This document shows positions 1-9,454 of a DNA stretch of 64,000 nucleotides, in pieces. The stretch spans positions 372,001 through 436,000 of the forward strand of contig NZ_CP022133.1 of the NCBI RefSeq assembly GCF_002211765.1, written 5' to 3'. This stretch comes from Idiomarina piscisalsi (GTDB taxonomy: Bacteria > Pseudomonadota > Gammaproteobacteria > Enterobacterales > Alteromonadaceae). Both the position numbers and the translations under genes were made by a program. A model generated the notes under the pieces. It was not told the DNA's origin and searched no databases. It saw only the letters and a program-made list of their open reading frames with translations. The number at the start of each line of letters is the position of its first letter. The stretch's first letter is position 1.

Positions 1-806
<806 letters not shown>

Positions 807-912
807 ACAACACCGAAGTTGTTTGAGACGTTACGCACAAGCGAGCGACTCTGCTAAGCGGCAAGAGAGTGGCAAATTAGTTAGAATCAGTTTTTTATGT
901 TGTGACAGTTTA

Positions 913-1031
913 TGTCTGGCGGCCATAGCGGTGTGGCACCACCTGAATCCATCCCGAACTCAGAAGTGAAACACACCAGCGCCGATGGTAGTGTGGGGTC
1001 TCCCCATGTGAGAGTAGGTCACCGCCAGACT
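913..1031 (+). rRNA. rrf: 5S ribosomal RNA
   Basis: The sequence contains the conserved 5S core GAACTCAGAAGTGAAAC and GCGCCGATGGTAGTGTGGGG. The ends pair: GTCTGGCGG near 914 with CCGCCAGAC ending at 1030. Length is about 119 nt, as expected. It is the last gene of the rRNA operon and is followed within about 10 bases by a strong terminator. Confidence 0.97.
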
Positions 1032-1041
1032 TCAAATAAAT

Positions 1042-1072
1042 AACCCCGGTGCAGATGCATCGGGGTTTTTTA
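1042..1072 (+). terminator. Rho-independent terminator of the rRNA operon
   Basis: AACCCCG (1042-1048) pairs with CGGGGTT (1061-1067). The stem continues inward through GTGC/GCAT-type pairs to a short loop and is followed by a T run ending at about 1071. Its position just after 5S fits transcription termination of the rrn operon. Confidence 0.9.
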
Positions 1073-1074
1073 TT

Positions 1075-1190
1075 TCTGGTGGTGGCCTACTGAGAGTAGG
1101 GTGAAGCGGGTCCCCGGTAAAGCCAACAATTTGGCTTTACCCCGCTGAACAGGTTGAGCTCTGCGAAACCTTGTCCAGACTTCAAATCGA
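1075..1190 (+). other. Possible vestigial 5S-like sequence with hairpins
   Basis: No gene is seen here. The 3' part repeats 13 bases of the true 5S end and its flank (CCAGACTTCAAAT at 1175-1187, also near 1025-1037). The 5' part begins TCTGGTGGTGGCC, reminiscent of the 5S start, and GAGAGTAGGG resembles a 5S segment but lies in the wrong place. An 11-bp hairpin occupies 1116-1126/1131-1141. The span is close to 5S length, so I infer a decayed or rearranged second 5S copy or an rrn tail duplication; the core 5S sequence is absent. Confidence 0.3.
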
Positions 1191-1192
1191 AG

Positions 1193-1224
1193 AAGCCCTC
1201 AGCTGACGCCGGGGGCTTTTTTTA
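1193..1224 (+). terminator. Second rho-independent terminator downstream of the rRNA operon
   Basis: AAGCCC (1193-1198) pairs with GGGCTT (1213-1218), extended by two further pairs including a wobble, with a ten-base loop and seven T residues ending at 1223. It gives the rRNA operon tandem terminators and insulates the TonB receptor gene downstream. Confidence 0.8.
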
Positions 1225-1388
1225 TGCCTGCTATCCGCTTTCTCGCTGCTGAAATTATGAGTCCTTACCGAGTGCAATCGCACCAGGCTACTTATAACAA
1301 ATGTTTATATATCATCGCTAACCGAACTGAACTAAATTGCTCTTTCGCTGCTATATTTAGAGGACATATAAACGGGGAGAGCAGCAGT

Positions 1389-3818
1389 ATGAAACGTATA
1401 AATCCTATAACATTAGCTTTGGCTAGTAGCTTTTTTATCACTCCTGTGGCATTCGCACAAAGTACCGACACAAATGAAAGCGCGGAAGTTGAAGAAGTTA
1501 TCCAGGTTGTCGGTTCGCGTTTATCTATGAGAACAGCGACAGATGGTGCAGCACCGGTAGACATTATTAGCGGAGAGGATCTAGCTGCCACAGGGATGAC
1601 GGATACTGCAAAAGCACTTCAATATGCCGTGCCGAGTTTTAATTTCCCATCATCCTCTATTACGGATGGCAGTGACGCTGTAAGACCAGCATCGCTTAGA
1701 GGTCTATCGCCTGATCATACGCTTGTTCTTATTAATGGAAAGCGTCGTCATAGCTCTGCTTTGGTTCACCTTAATGGAACAACAGGTCGAGGCAGCTCTA
1801 ACGTTGATCTGAATGCGATACCAATGTCAGCGATAAAACGTATTGAAGTATTAAGAGATGGTGCTGCTGCACTGTATGGTTCTGACGCTATCGCCGGTGT
1901 GATTAATGTTGTTTTGAAAGACAACTCAGACGGAGGCAGTGCTAATTTACAGCTTGGTCAAACTCACAAAGGTGACGGTGAACAATGGCGAGCATCTGCG
2001 AGTACTGGCTTTGCTGTGGGTGAAGATGGCGCATTAACGATATCTGGAGAACTGCACCATAAAAATCGTACCAATAGAGCGGGTCCTGATACCCGACAGC
2101 AGTACCCGTTGCTTGAAAACGGCGACCCGGATCCTCGAGAAGCAACCTTTGACAGACAGAGTTTTCATATAGGCCAAGCTGAATATGAAAACGCCTCTTT
2201 ATTTGCTAATTTCGACATGACTTTAGGTGACGGTCGACTTTATGCTTTTGGCGGTGTGAGTGATCGCAAGTCCGAATCAGGCGCTTTTTATCGACGCGCG
2301 ATTCAAAGTAACACGCTCACGGAAATCTATCCTGATGGCTTCCTGCCTATTTTAGCGCCGGACGTGAAAGACTACTCTGCGTATGCTGGCTATGAGTGGT
2401 ACTTGGGTGAGTGGACGCTGGATTTTAGTGGCGGTTATGGGGTTAGTGAGTTTCAATATAATGTCGAAAATTCGCTCAATGCCTCTTTAGGACCGGAGTT
2501 AACACCGACATCTTTTGATGCGGGCACACTAACAAATGAAGAAACGAACATGACATTCGATGCTCAGCGTTTCGTTCCTTTCGTAAACAACTCTGATCTA
2601 TCAATAGCTTTCGGTGTAAGTTACAGAGACAACACTTACCAGATTGAAGCCGGTGAGGAGGCGTCCTATATAGACGGTGGCTACGACGGAAGACCTGCTG
2701 GCAGTCAAGGATACACGGGCTTCAGACCTGACGCAGAAGTTAATCAGAGCCGTGACAATATTGGCGTTTACTTCGAAACCGAAAACCAGCTAACTACAGA
2801 CTTTATGTGGGGCGCCGCTGTACGCTACGAAGATTATTCTGACTTTGGAGAGAATACCAGTTGGAAACTGTCTGGACGCTACGATATTACTGATAGAATA
2901 GCGGTACGCGGGGCGGTTAATACAGGCTTCAGAGCGCCAAGTGCCCAGCAGCTTTACTTCAGTAACATTTCGACTCTGGCTGTGGATGTCAACGGTGAGA
3001 CGGTTCTACAGCGTTCTGGCACGTTTAACTCCCTAAGTCCGGTGACGGAAGCACTGAGTATTCCAGACCTTCAACCAGAAGAATCGGACAGCATTAGTGC
3101 GGGAATAGTCTGGAATGGTTATGACGGTTTGGCGATTACGCTCGACTACTTCCGTATCAATATTGATGATCGCATTATTCTATCGAACCAAGTATTTCCA
3201 AGTGATTCTCCTGCGGTCGCGGATGCGTTAAGTACCGTTTCGGCAGAAAACGCGCGCTTCTTTATCAATGCCGTTGATACGAAAACAGAAGGGCTGGATA
3301 TTGTTGCGAGCAAGACATTTAATTTCAATGACTTTGGCGAACTTAAAGCACAACTTGCTTATGGTTTCAATAATACGGAAATAGAGTCTGTTAATTTACC
3401 GCCGCTTTTCGATGGCCTTGAATCGGTCTTATTCGATTACGATGAAAAAATCCGTATGACGGATTCAACCCCCGACCATAGCGGCTCTCTAGGATTTACT
3501 CATTCCTTAGGAGACTGGAAAACAGACGTACGTTTCAATTACTTTGGAACCTATATTATTGGTGACTACGACGCCGGCGAAACAGCAGAAGAAGCCAATG
3601 ATACGTACGGACCAAACTGGGTAACGGATATTTCGGTAAGATACGCGTTTTCTGATGCGTTAAGTCTGGTTGTTGGTGGCCAGAACGTATTTAGCGAGTA
3701 TCCAGAAGAGCAGCCGGTAGAAAGTGTGTTTGATACGATATTTAAATACCCAAATACAAATTCGCCTATTGGTTTCAACGGTGCTTATTTCTACTCTGAA
3801 GTAGAATATAAATTTTAA
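1389..3818 (+). CDS. TonB-dependent outer membrane receptor
   Basis: An 809-residue protein predicted to be a gated 22-strand barrel importing a siderophore, vitamin or other large substrate with TonB/ExbBD energy. Residues 1-24 form a signal peptide ending AFAQ. A plug domain follows (about 50-165, with GLSPDHTLVLINGKRRH and the typical RIEVLRDGAAALYGSDAIAG), then the barrel, ending in a C-terminal Phe as expected for BAM recognition. The frame is open upstream to 1224, but the ATG at 1389 is preferred: it is preceded by GGGGAG at 1374-1379 and opens a signal peptide. It is monocistronic between two terminators. The substrate cannot be assigned from sequence; I see no clear Fur box. Confidence 0.93.
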   Translation: MKRINPITLALASSFFITPVAFAQSTDTNESAEVEEVIQVVGSRLSMRTATDGAAPVDIISGEDLAATGMTDTAKALQYAVPSFNFPSSSITDGSDAVRPASLRGLSPDHTLVLINGKRRHSSALVHLNGTTGRGSSNVDLNAIPMSAIKRIEVLRDGAAALYGSDAIAGVINVVLKDNSDGGSANLQLGQTHKGDGEQWRASASTGFAVGEDGALTISGELHHKNRTNRAGPDTRQQYPLLENGDPDPREATFDRQSFHIGQAEYENASLFANFDMTLGDGRLYAFGGVSDRKSESGAFYRRAIQSNTLTEIYPDGFLPILAPDVKDYSAYAGYEWYLGEWTLDFSGGYGVSEFQYNVENSLNASLGPELTPTSFDAGTLTNEETNMTFDAQRFVPFVNNSDLSIAFGVSYRDNTYQIEAGEEASYIDGGYDGRPAGSQGYTGFRPDAEVNQSRDNIGVYFETENQLTTDFMWGAAVRYEDYSDFGENTSWKLSGRYDITDRIAVRGAVNTGFRAPSAQQLYFSNISTLAVDVNGETVLQRSGTFNSLSPVTEALSIPDLQPEESDSISAGIVWNGYDGLAITLDYFRINIDDRIILSNQVFPSDSPAVADALSTVSAENARFFINAVDTKTEGLDIVASKTFNFNDFGELKAQLAYGFNNTEIESVNLPPLFDGLESVLFDYDEKIRMTDSTPDHSGSLGFTHSLGDWKTDVRFNYFGTYIIGDYDAGETAEEANDTYGPNWVTDISVRYAFSDALSLVVGGQNVFSEYPEEQPVESVFDTIFKYPNTNSPIGFNGAYFYSEVEYKF

Positions 3819-3836
3819 ACAACCAATAACTTAGTA

Positions 3837-3864
3837 AAAACCGCCACTATTTGGCGGTTTTTTT
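3837..3864 (+). terminator. Rho-independent terminator after the TonB receptor
   Basis: AACCGCCA (3839-3846) pairs with TGGCGGTT (3852-3859) around a five-base loop. It is flanked by A residues upstream and T residues downstream, so it could act on both strands. It lies about 20 bases after the receptor stop codon. Confidence 0.85.
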
Positions 3865-3973
3865 ATTTTTAATACCAGAGCTTCTGTAAAAACCATTTAA
3901 AAACATGAGGTTATTTTTGGCACGATTCGTGAAGGCAATACAATAAACGTCATTAACAAGCGTGGATAAAATT

Positions 3974-4291
3974 ATGTCAGATAAGAAAACACTTTGGTTC
4001 ATTGTCATTGCCGTCATCGCATTTCTACTCTTTGGTGACGAGATTATTGCGTTAACGGCTTCAATTCTCGGGGCGGCAGTTGAGCTTTCAGTCTCTCTTA
4101 TTGTTTGGTTGCTGGTTGTTGGTGGTGTGTTCTTCATTGTCACGACAGTATTTGGCAGCACATTACTCGGGTTCTGTGCCGCCTTTATCGCTCTGGTGCT
4201 AAGTGGAATTAGCTTTTTCTGGCCACTTTTACTCTGTCTTTTCGTTCTTTACCTAGTGTTTCGCAAGCCCAGGGTTTCTAGGGCGCCTTAA
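3974..4291 (+). CDS. Small hydrophobic membrane protein of unknown function
   Basis: A 105-residue protein that I do not recognise. Nearly the whole chain is hydrophobic, with about four predicted membrane segments starting TLWFIVIAVIAFLLF and ending FVLYLVFRKP; the C-terminus is basic (RKPRVSRAP), suggesting a cytoplasmic end. An in-frame GTG lies at 3962, but the ATG at 3974 is the simpler start; neither has a strong Shine-Dalgarno. It stands between a terminator and the PCuAC gene with 44 bases to the latter. It is probably real given the coherent membrane topology, but no function is inferred. Confidence 0.65.
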   Translation: MSDKKTLWFIVIAVIAFLLFGDEIIALTASILGAAVELSVSLIVWLLVVGGVFFIVTTVFGSTLLGFCAAFIALVLSGISFFWPLLLCLFVLYLVFRKPRVSRAP

Positions 4292-4335
4292 TAAGGTGTA
4301 ATATAGCGCATTATTAACTCATTACTGGAGTAGCA

Positions 4336-4749
4336 ATGCGCGTATTATTCAGTTGTATTTTGTTGTTATTAACGACCTCGATAGCTTATGCCGAGGTCGT
4401 TAATTTTTCTGACGGGTGGGCTCGAGAAAGTATACCCGGTGCGGCAAATGGAGCAGCGTACGGAACGTTAATCAACACTTCTAAAGATACGCTAACGCTA
4501 GAACGTGTAAGCTCGTCTGTGGCAAAAAGTGTTGAAATTCATACCCATGTGATGGACGAAGGTATGATGTCCATGCGGCAGGTAAAGACTCTTCAGATTT
4601 CTCCCAATGAGCAGGTGACTTTTGAACCCGGAAGTTATCATTTTATGCTATTTGGACTCTCGTCATTGCTGCAAAGTGGGCAATCGTTTGACTTGCAATT
4701 ACACTTCAGCAATGGCGAAACACAGCAAATTTCCATTCGTGTTAAATAA
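4336..4749 (+). CDS. PCuAC-family periplasmic copper chaperone
   Basis: A 137-residue secreted protein with an N-terminal signal peptide (about 1-19, ending AYA). The PCuAC (DUF461) copper-binding pattern H..M...MxxM... with a later HxM is visible: HTHVMDEGMMSMRQV and then YHFMLFGL. Family members bind Cu(I) in the periplasm and help metallate the CuA centre of cytochrome c oxidase, often with a Sco protein; no oxidase gene is in this window. GGAG at about 4326-4329 gives a Shine-Dalgarno. The TIGR04219 protein gene follows 21 bases later and may be cotranscribed. Confidence 0.88.
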   Translation: MRVLFSCILLLLTTSIAYAEVVNFSDGWARESIPGAANGAAYGTLINTSKDTLTLERVSSSVAKSVEIHTHVMDEGMMSMRQVKTLQISPNEQVTFEPGSYHFMLFGLSSLLQSGQSFDLQLHFSNGETQQISIRVK

Positions 4750-4770
4750 AACGTTGTATTAAGGATGAAC

Positions 4771-5460
4771 ATGTACAAGAAAAGTATTATGGCCGCAGCC
4801 GCGTTGGCATTGACCCCGGCGCTTGCGAGCGCAGACACTGTTTTAGGCCTTTATGTTGGCGGGCAATACTGGGACACCGATGCCAGTGGTGAGTACGGAG
4901 TTGGCTCTGAAATTTTTACTCCGGGCTTTGAAGACAAAGGACAAACAAGCTATTACGCCGCATTAGAGCATCCTGTTCCATTGATTCCGAATGTGAAAAT
5001 TCGGGAGAACGCCCTTGAATTTGATGGTGGCTACGGGCGTAACGACTTTAGTCATCGAGATTACATTTTCTATTACGAGTTTTTCGATAATGACATTATT
5101 TCTTTTGATGCGGGCATCAACGCAATGGACTTTGACGGCACAGTTCGTACACCGGTGAGCACGACGTTTGGTCGACAAGACTTTTCGGTGACCGTGCCAA
5201 CGGCCTATTTAGCGACTCGCGTGGGCATACCGATGACCGAGCTGACGATGTTTGCGGAAGTGAGTGCGTTAAGTGTCAAAGACTCAAAAGTGCAGGATGC
5301 TCAAATCGGTGTTGAATATCGATTGGTTGAGAACTTGGCAGTGGATTTGAACTTGCATGCAGGCTACCGCCACTCAGTCATTGAGCTAGACGATGTTGAT
5401 GATATCTATTCTGATGTCACCTTCAAAGGTCCATTTGTTGGCCTGGAAGTTCACTTCTAA
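4771..5460 (+). CDS. TIGR04219-family outer membrane beta-barrel protein
   Basis: A 229-residue protein with a signal peptide (cleavage near ALASA-DT) followed by alternating strands and a C-terminal aromatic residue (GPFVGLEVHF), as in small outer membrane barrels. The beginning VLGLYVGGQYWDTDASGEYG matches the TIGR04219 (OMP_w_GlyGly) pattern as I remember it. The ATG at 4765 overlaps the Shine-Dalgarno AAGGA (4761-4765), so the ATG at 4771 is the better start. No molecular role is established for the family. Confidence 0.8.
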   Translation: MYKKSIMAAAALALTPALASADTVLGLYVGGQYWDTDASGEYGVGSEIFTPGFEDKGQTSYYAALEHPVPLIPNVKIRENALEFDGGYGRNDFSHRDYIFYYEFFDNDIISFDAGINAMDFDGTVRTPVSTTFGRQDFSVTVPTAYLATRVGIPMTELTMFAEVSALSVKDSKVQDAQIGVEYRLVENLAVDLNLHAGYRHSVIELDDVDDIYSDVTFKGPFVGLEVHF

Positions 5461-5548
5461 AGAAAACGAATACTGCTTATTCGCTTGCAGTTGCACAACT
5501 TTATAAGCTAAATTGTTAGATGTTTGTAACGATTTAAGCGGAAGGCGA

Positions 5549-7789
5549 ATGAGCAGTACCACTGATGAGCCGCTGTTCCTTCATGACGATGATGAAGAGA
5601 TCAAGGTAGATAAGCCAAAAGGTTTTTGGAAAATCCTGATTGTCGACGATGATCAGGAGATTCACGCTGTTACAAAAATGGCACTCGCCGATGTCGTAAT
5701 TTCTGAGAAACCCCTCCAGTTTTTGCATGCCTATAGTGGGAGTGAAGCGCTTGATCGCCTAAGTGAGCACGATGATGTTGCTATGATTCTCCTCGATGTG
5801 GTCATGGAAACGGACGATGCTGGCTTAAGAGTCGCACAAGACATTCGTGAAAAGCTCGGTAATGATGAAATACGCATTGTTCTGCGAACGGGACAGCCCG
5901 GGTATGCTCCTGAAGAAAACGTTGTCAAAGCGTATGACATTAATGACTATAAAACCAAAACCGAACTGACTCGCAGCCGCTTATTAACCACTGTATTCTC
6001 CGCCGTGCGTTCTTATCAGCAATTAAAGACCATTAATGAAAACCGTCGGGGCTTAAGAAAAATCATTCATTCTGCTTCGAACTTGATGGAGCGGCACTCC
6101 ATAGTTAACTTTTCAGAAGGTGTCGTCACTCAAATTGCTTCATTACTTGGCCTTAATGCGGAAGGTATTGTCGGAGCGCGAGCACCTCATAAAGACAACG
6201 ACATCTTAGTACTTGGTGCTGCTGGTCACTTTGCTAACAGTATCCACAAAAGCTTGTCGACGCTGAATTCAGAAGACATAGAAAGCTCTGTACGGCAATG
6301 TTTGAATGAAAAACGCCATATTCAGAAGGAACATGCGACGGTATTTTTTATTGATGGGCAAGAGCATCAGGCAGCTGCTTACATTGAAACTGACCAAAAG
6401 GTGGCAGAATATGACCAGGAACTGCTGGAGGTGTTTTTAGCCAATATTGCTGTGGGCTTTGAAAATGCTAATTTATTCGAAGAACTTCGTACTGCCGCTT
6501 ATCTTGATCCGTTAACGGGCATTCCAAATAGAGCAGAATTTACGCGACAGTTGCAGAATATTTCTGAGAAGCCATGTCAGGAAACCGCCATAGCAGTTGT
6601 GGATATTGACCATTTTTCAGACGTTAATGACGGCCTGGGTCAAGATATTGGTAACTTACTGCTGCGCTCCGTAGCGCTCAGGCTTACTGAGCAGCTCGGT
6701 AACAACGTATTTGTTTCCAGAATTTCGGCGGATGTTTTTGGCATTACGGGTCCGAAGAATATCGTTACGCCTGACAACCTGAGTCAATTGTTTATTCTGC
6801 CGTTTAGGGCTGGTGAACATTACATACCGTTACAAGTGACTTGTGGTTTCACGTCAGCTGAAAATACAGAGCAAGTAAATGGTAAGGGGCTTCTCAAGCA
6901 AGTCTATATCGCTTTAAAAAGTGCCAAAACTCACTCATTCGAGCGTTTTGACTTTTATGAGCCGATTATGGAGCAAGAGACGCAGCGGCGCCTGGAGCTG
7001 GTCAGAAAGCTGCGCTCTGACTTTGCCGATCGAAAACTTGAAGTGTGGTACCAGCCGCAAGTTGAGCTAGAGAGCGAGCGTATTATTGGTGTGGAAGCGT
7101 TACTGCGCTGGCCACAGAGCGATGGAAGCTTTATTTCGCCCGCCGAATTCATTCCACTAGCGGAATATTCAGGGCTCATTGTTGATATTGGATCTTGGGT
7201 TATTGAAGAGTCTTGCCGACAAATTCAGACATTTGACGAACAGGGTCTCCCTAATTTGCGTATTGCGATTAATGTGTCGGTTCCTCAATTTAGAAAACGA
7301 GACTTTCCGGAATTGGTTGAAAAGCAAATTGAACAGTCTGGTATATCGCCGGAACGAGTTGAGCTTGAAATTACAGAAAGCATCTTAATGGAAGAGCCTG
7401 AATTAGTGGCAGACATTCTTAAGCGGCTGAAACTTCAGGGAGTTAAAGTGGCCATTGATGACTTCGGTGTCGGCTTTTCTTCACTGAGCTACTTGCAGAA
7501 ACTACCACTTAACCGTATAAAAATTGATAAAACCTTCGTGAACAACTCTGCGCATAAGAGCGGTCAAATCATTATTGAAACCATTGTCGATATGGCACAT
7601 CGGTTGGGGTTAGAGATTTTGGCTGAAGGTATCGAAGAGCCGGAACAGCGTGATTACTTTATTGGGTTGGACTGCAGCGAAGGGCAAGGCTTTTATTTTG
7701 CCAAGCCCATGCCTGCAATTGAGCTAATCAAACTGCTAAAGGAACAGAAAGAACTTACTGGTACACTTCGACAGAGTCAGCGTTCATAG
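5549..7789 (+). CDS. Response regulator with DUF3369, degenerate GGDEF and EAL domains (c-di-GMP phosphodiesterase)
   Basis: A 746-residue cytoplasmic signalling protein. A receiver domain (about 29-150) carries the phospho-acceptor Asp83 in LLDVVMET. A DUF3369 region (about 165-325) follows, then a GGDEF-like domain (about 330-480) with SADVF at 393-397 in place of GGDEF, so diguanylate cyclase activity is unlikely. The EAL domain (about 490-735) keeps EALLRW (Glu516), NVS, EITES, IDDFGVG (Asp637-Asp638), EGIE and a terminal GFYFAKP motif, so c-di-GMP hydrolysis is expected. The frame is open to 5513, but GGAAGG at 5540-5545 supports the ATG at 5549. No partner kinase is adjacent. Its end overlaps the convergent DUF3299 gene by 35 bases. 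Confidence 0.93.
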   Translation: MSSTTDEPLFLHDDDEEIKVDKPKGFWKILIVDDDQEIHAVTKMALADVVISEKPLQFLHAYSGSEALDRLSEHDDVAMILLDVVMETDDAGLRVAQDIREKLGNDEIRIVLRTGQPGYAPEENVVKAYDINDYKTKTELTRSRLLTTVFSAVRSYQQLKTINENRRGLRKIIHSASNLMERHSIVNFSEGVVTQIASLLGLNAEGIVGARAPHKDNDILVLGAAGHFANSIHKSLSTLNSEDIESSVRQCLNEKRHIQKEHATVFFIDGQEHQAAAYIETDQKVAEYDQELLEVFLANIAVGFENANLFEELRTAAYLDPLTGIPNRAEFTRQLQNISEKPCQETAIAVVDIDHFSDVNDGLGQDIGNLLLRSVALRLTEQLGNNVFVSRISADVFGITGPKNIVTPDNLSQLFILPFRAGEHYIPLQVTCGFTSAENTEQVNGKGLLKQVYIALKSAKTHSFERFDFYEPIMEQETQRRLELVRKLRSDFADRKLEVWYQPQVELESERIIGVEALLRWPQSDGSFISPAEFIPLAEYSGLIVDIGSWVIEESCRQIQTFDEQGLPNLRIAINVSVPQFRKRDFPELVEKQIEQSGISPERVELEITESILMEEPELVADILKRLKLQGVKVAIDDFGVGFSSLSYLQKLPLNRIKIDKTFVNNSAHKSGQIIIETIVDMAHRLGLEILAEGIEEPEQRDYFIGLDCSEGQGFYFAKPMPAIELIKLLKEQKELTGTLRQSQRS

Positions 7790-8225
7790 TGTAACCAACA
7801 ACGGCTAAGTCACCTTCTTTGCGTTCTACCTTAATGGTTCCTTCAATCCATACGGCATCATAAGTGTTCTCGTAAGGAACCCCCTCTTCGTACTCAACGT
7901 GAATAATTTGATTGGGAGGCGGTGGGGGAACGTGGATACAAGCGCCAAAGTACGGCACTAATAAAAACTCAGTGACATTGTCAGCATTACCTTCCAGTTG
8001 AACAACATAACCTGGTATGCGGACTTTTTTGCCGTCCAACGACTCAACCACCGGTGCGTCCAGGTTCGTTTGTCTATCTTCTTCAGGGTTAGCGTCGTAG
8101 TAAGATTGAGGTTTAACCGGAGGAGGGGTGAACCCTTCAGGAATTAAGTCTTTCCAGCCGATTTTTTCCGCTGCAAACGTCGGCATCGCAACGACTAAAA
8201 ACACTAATGCTAATAACTGCTTCAT
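7755..8225 (-). CDS. DUF3299 periplasmic protein
   Basis: A 156-residue protein with a signal peptide (MKQLLALVFLVVAMPTFAA). The body contains the DUF3299 pattern RIPGYVVQLE...EFLLVPYFGACIHVPPPPPNQ, with a conserved Cys-x-His in the ACIHVPPPPPN loop. It is the last gene of an operon with an FtsX-like permease and an ATPase, overlapping the permease stop by 4 bases (ATGA). Longer in-frame extension upstream lies inside the permease and is rejected. It probably serves as the periplasmic partner of the transporter; Cys and His suggest, but do not prove, metal handling. Confidence 0.85.
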   Translation of the reverse strand: MKQLLALVFLVVAMPTFAAEKIGWKDLIPEGFTPPPVKPQSYYDANPEEDRQTNLDAPVVESLDGKKVRIPGYVVQLEGNADNVTEFLLVPYFGACIHVPPPPPNQIIHVEYEEGVPYENTYDAVWIEGTIKVERKEGDLAVVGYTMNADSVEVYQ

Positions 8226-9454
8226 ACTTTCACCGTAAGTCCGTCTGCTAAAGACTGGCGATAGGCACGCCAGGCTGGAATTAAACTTAACACAAAACCT
8301 GTCGTTACCACGAGCCCTAAACGCCACCACTCAGCCACTGTTGGCCATGCAAAGCTAAGAACAATGCCGGTCTGCGACTGAATAACGCCGGCCAGCGACC
8401 ATTCAAGCAAGTACAAAAGAGCCAACCCGCTTGCGGCGCCTACCACCGTCAGTAATAAAGCTTCACTGACTAACAAACCGAAGACGGTACCCGGCCCTGC
8501 TCCTACTGCTCTTAAGACCGCCATTTCGCGACGGCGTTCCCGTAAACTGGCAAGCATAATCGTCAGCATACCCAGTAACCCAATAAGCACGACCATCGAG
8601 GAAATAACGGTTAACGCTTGCTCGAATACGCGCAGCGTCTTCCACAACTCTTGCAGTGTCATACCGGGTAATAATGCTGTGAGTGGCTCTGGTTTGTAGG
8701 TGTTAATTTGTCGTTGAAGCCTTAACGCCAGCGGTTTGGCTTTAAGCCCCAGTAATGCAGCGCTAATGCTCTCGGCAGGAGGATGAGCGTGACTGTCACC
8801 GTGGTCATGTTCGCCATGGCTTTCGCCACCATGAATCACTTCAAGGCTCGTTAAGCTGGTTAAAATAGTTTGGTCAACGGGTGTCCCCGTGCGTTTTAAG
8901 ATACCTACGACAGTTAATGGATGATCGTCGTGTTCGCTAAAGCTAATGCCGCCACTGCCATGCGCAATAGTAATGTCGTCCTCGACTTTCTTATTCAATT
9001 TAGACGCAGCTTCAGCGCCCAGTACCACCTGTTTTTCACCGTGAAAAGCGTTGCCTTCTGCAAAAGTGAGTGACTGCTTACTACCGTATTTAAAGTATTG
9101 AAAGTAGGCTTCTGTGGTGGCAACAACGGGTAAACCTCCGACGCTGTCACCTAACGAAATGGGGACTGCCCAATCCACTTCAGGGCGCGAGCGAATATCA
9201 TCAAAGGCATCCCAGCTCATATTATTGGTCATGCTGCCAATATGGAACACGGACGACAGCAATAACTGTATTTGACTGGTTCTGGCGCCAATAATTAAGT
9301 CAGTGCCTGACACCGTATTGGCGAAGTTGGTTTGTACCTGTTCTCGGGTGCGCTCGACAGCCAGTAGTAAGGTGACGCTGACGGCAATGGCAATAACAGT
9401 GAGTAGAACACTCGCACGGCGGTTCAACAAACTTTTAATGGCCAACTTCATCAT
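8222..9454 (-). CDS. FtsX/MacB-like ABC transporter permease with His-rich loop
   Basis: A 410-residue inner membrane protein. One membrane segment lies near 17-33, then a large periplasmic MacB_PCD-like domain, then three C-terminal segments of the FtsX type with the cytoplasmic motif ASLRERRREMAVLRAVGA. A His/Asp-rich stretch at about 207-226 (HGGESHGEHDHGDSHAH) sits in the periplasmic domain and suggests binding of Zn or another transition metal. It overlaps the ATPase gene upstream and the DUF3299 gene downstream by 4 bases each. The set recalls the FtsX-type zinc uptake system reported for Vibrio cholerae (Zrg); that link is from memory, and a DUF2796/ZrgA gene is not seen here. Confidence 0.88.
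   Translation of the reverse strand: MMKLAIKSLLNRRASVLLTVIAIAVSVTLLLAVERTREQVQTNFANTVSGTDLIIGARTSQIQLLLSSVFHIGSMTNNMSWDAFDDIRSRPEVDWAVPISLGDSVGGLPVVATTEAYFQYFKYGSKQSLTFAEGNAFHGEKQVVLGAEAASKLNKKVEDDITIAHGSGGISFSEHDDHPLTVVGILKRTGTPVDQTILTSLTSLEVIHGGESHGEHDHGDSHAHPPAESISAALLGLKAKPLALRLQRQINTYKPEPLTALLPGMTLQELWKTLRVFEQALTVISSMVVLIGLLGMLTIMLASLRERRREMAVLRAVGAGPGTVFGLLVSEALLLTVVGAASGLALLYLLEWSLAGVIQSQTGIVLSFAWPTVAEWWRLGLVVTTGFVLSLIPAWRAYRQSLADGLTVKV

Noticed and set aside
8715..8835. The His-rich stretch in the permease as a coding artefact
   Set aside because: It is in frame within a long conserved gene and flanked by normal MacB/FtsX-like sequence, so it is kept as a real loop.
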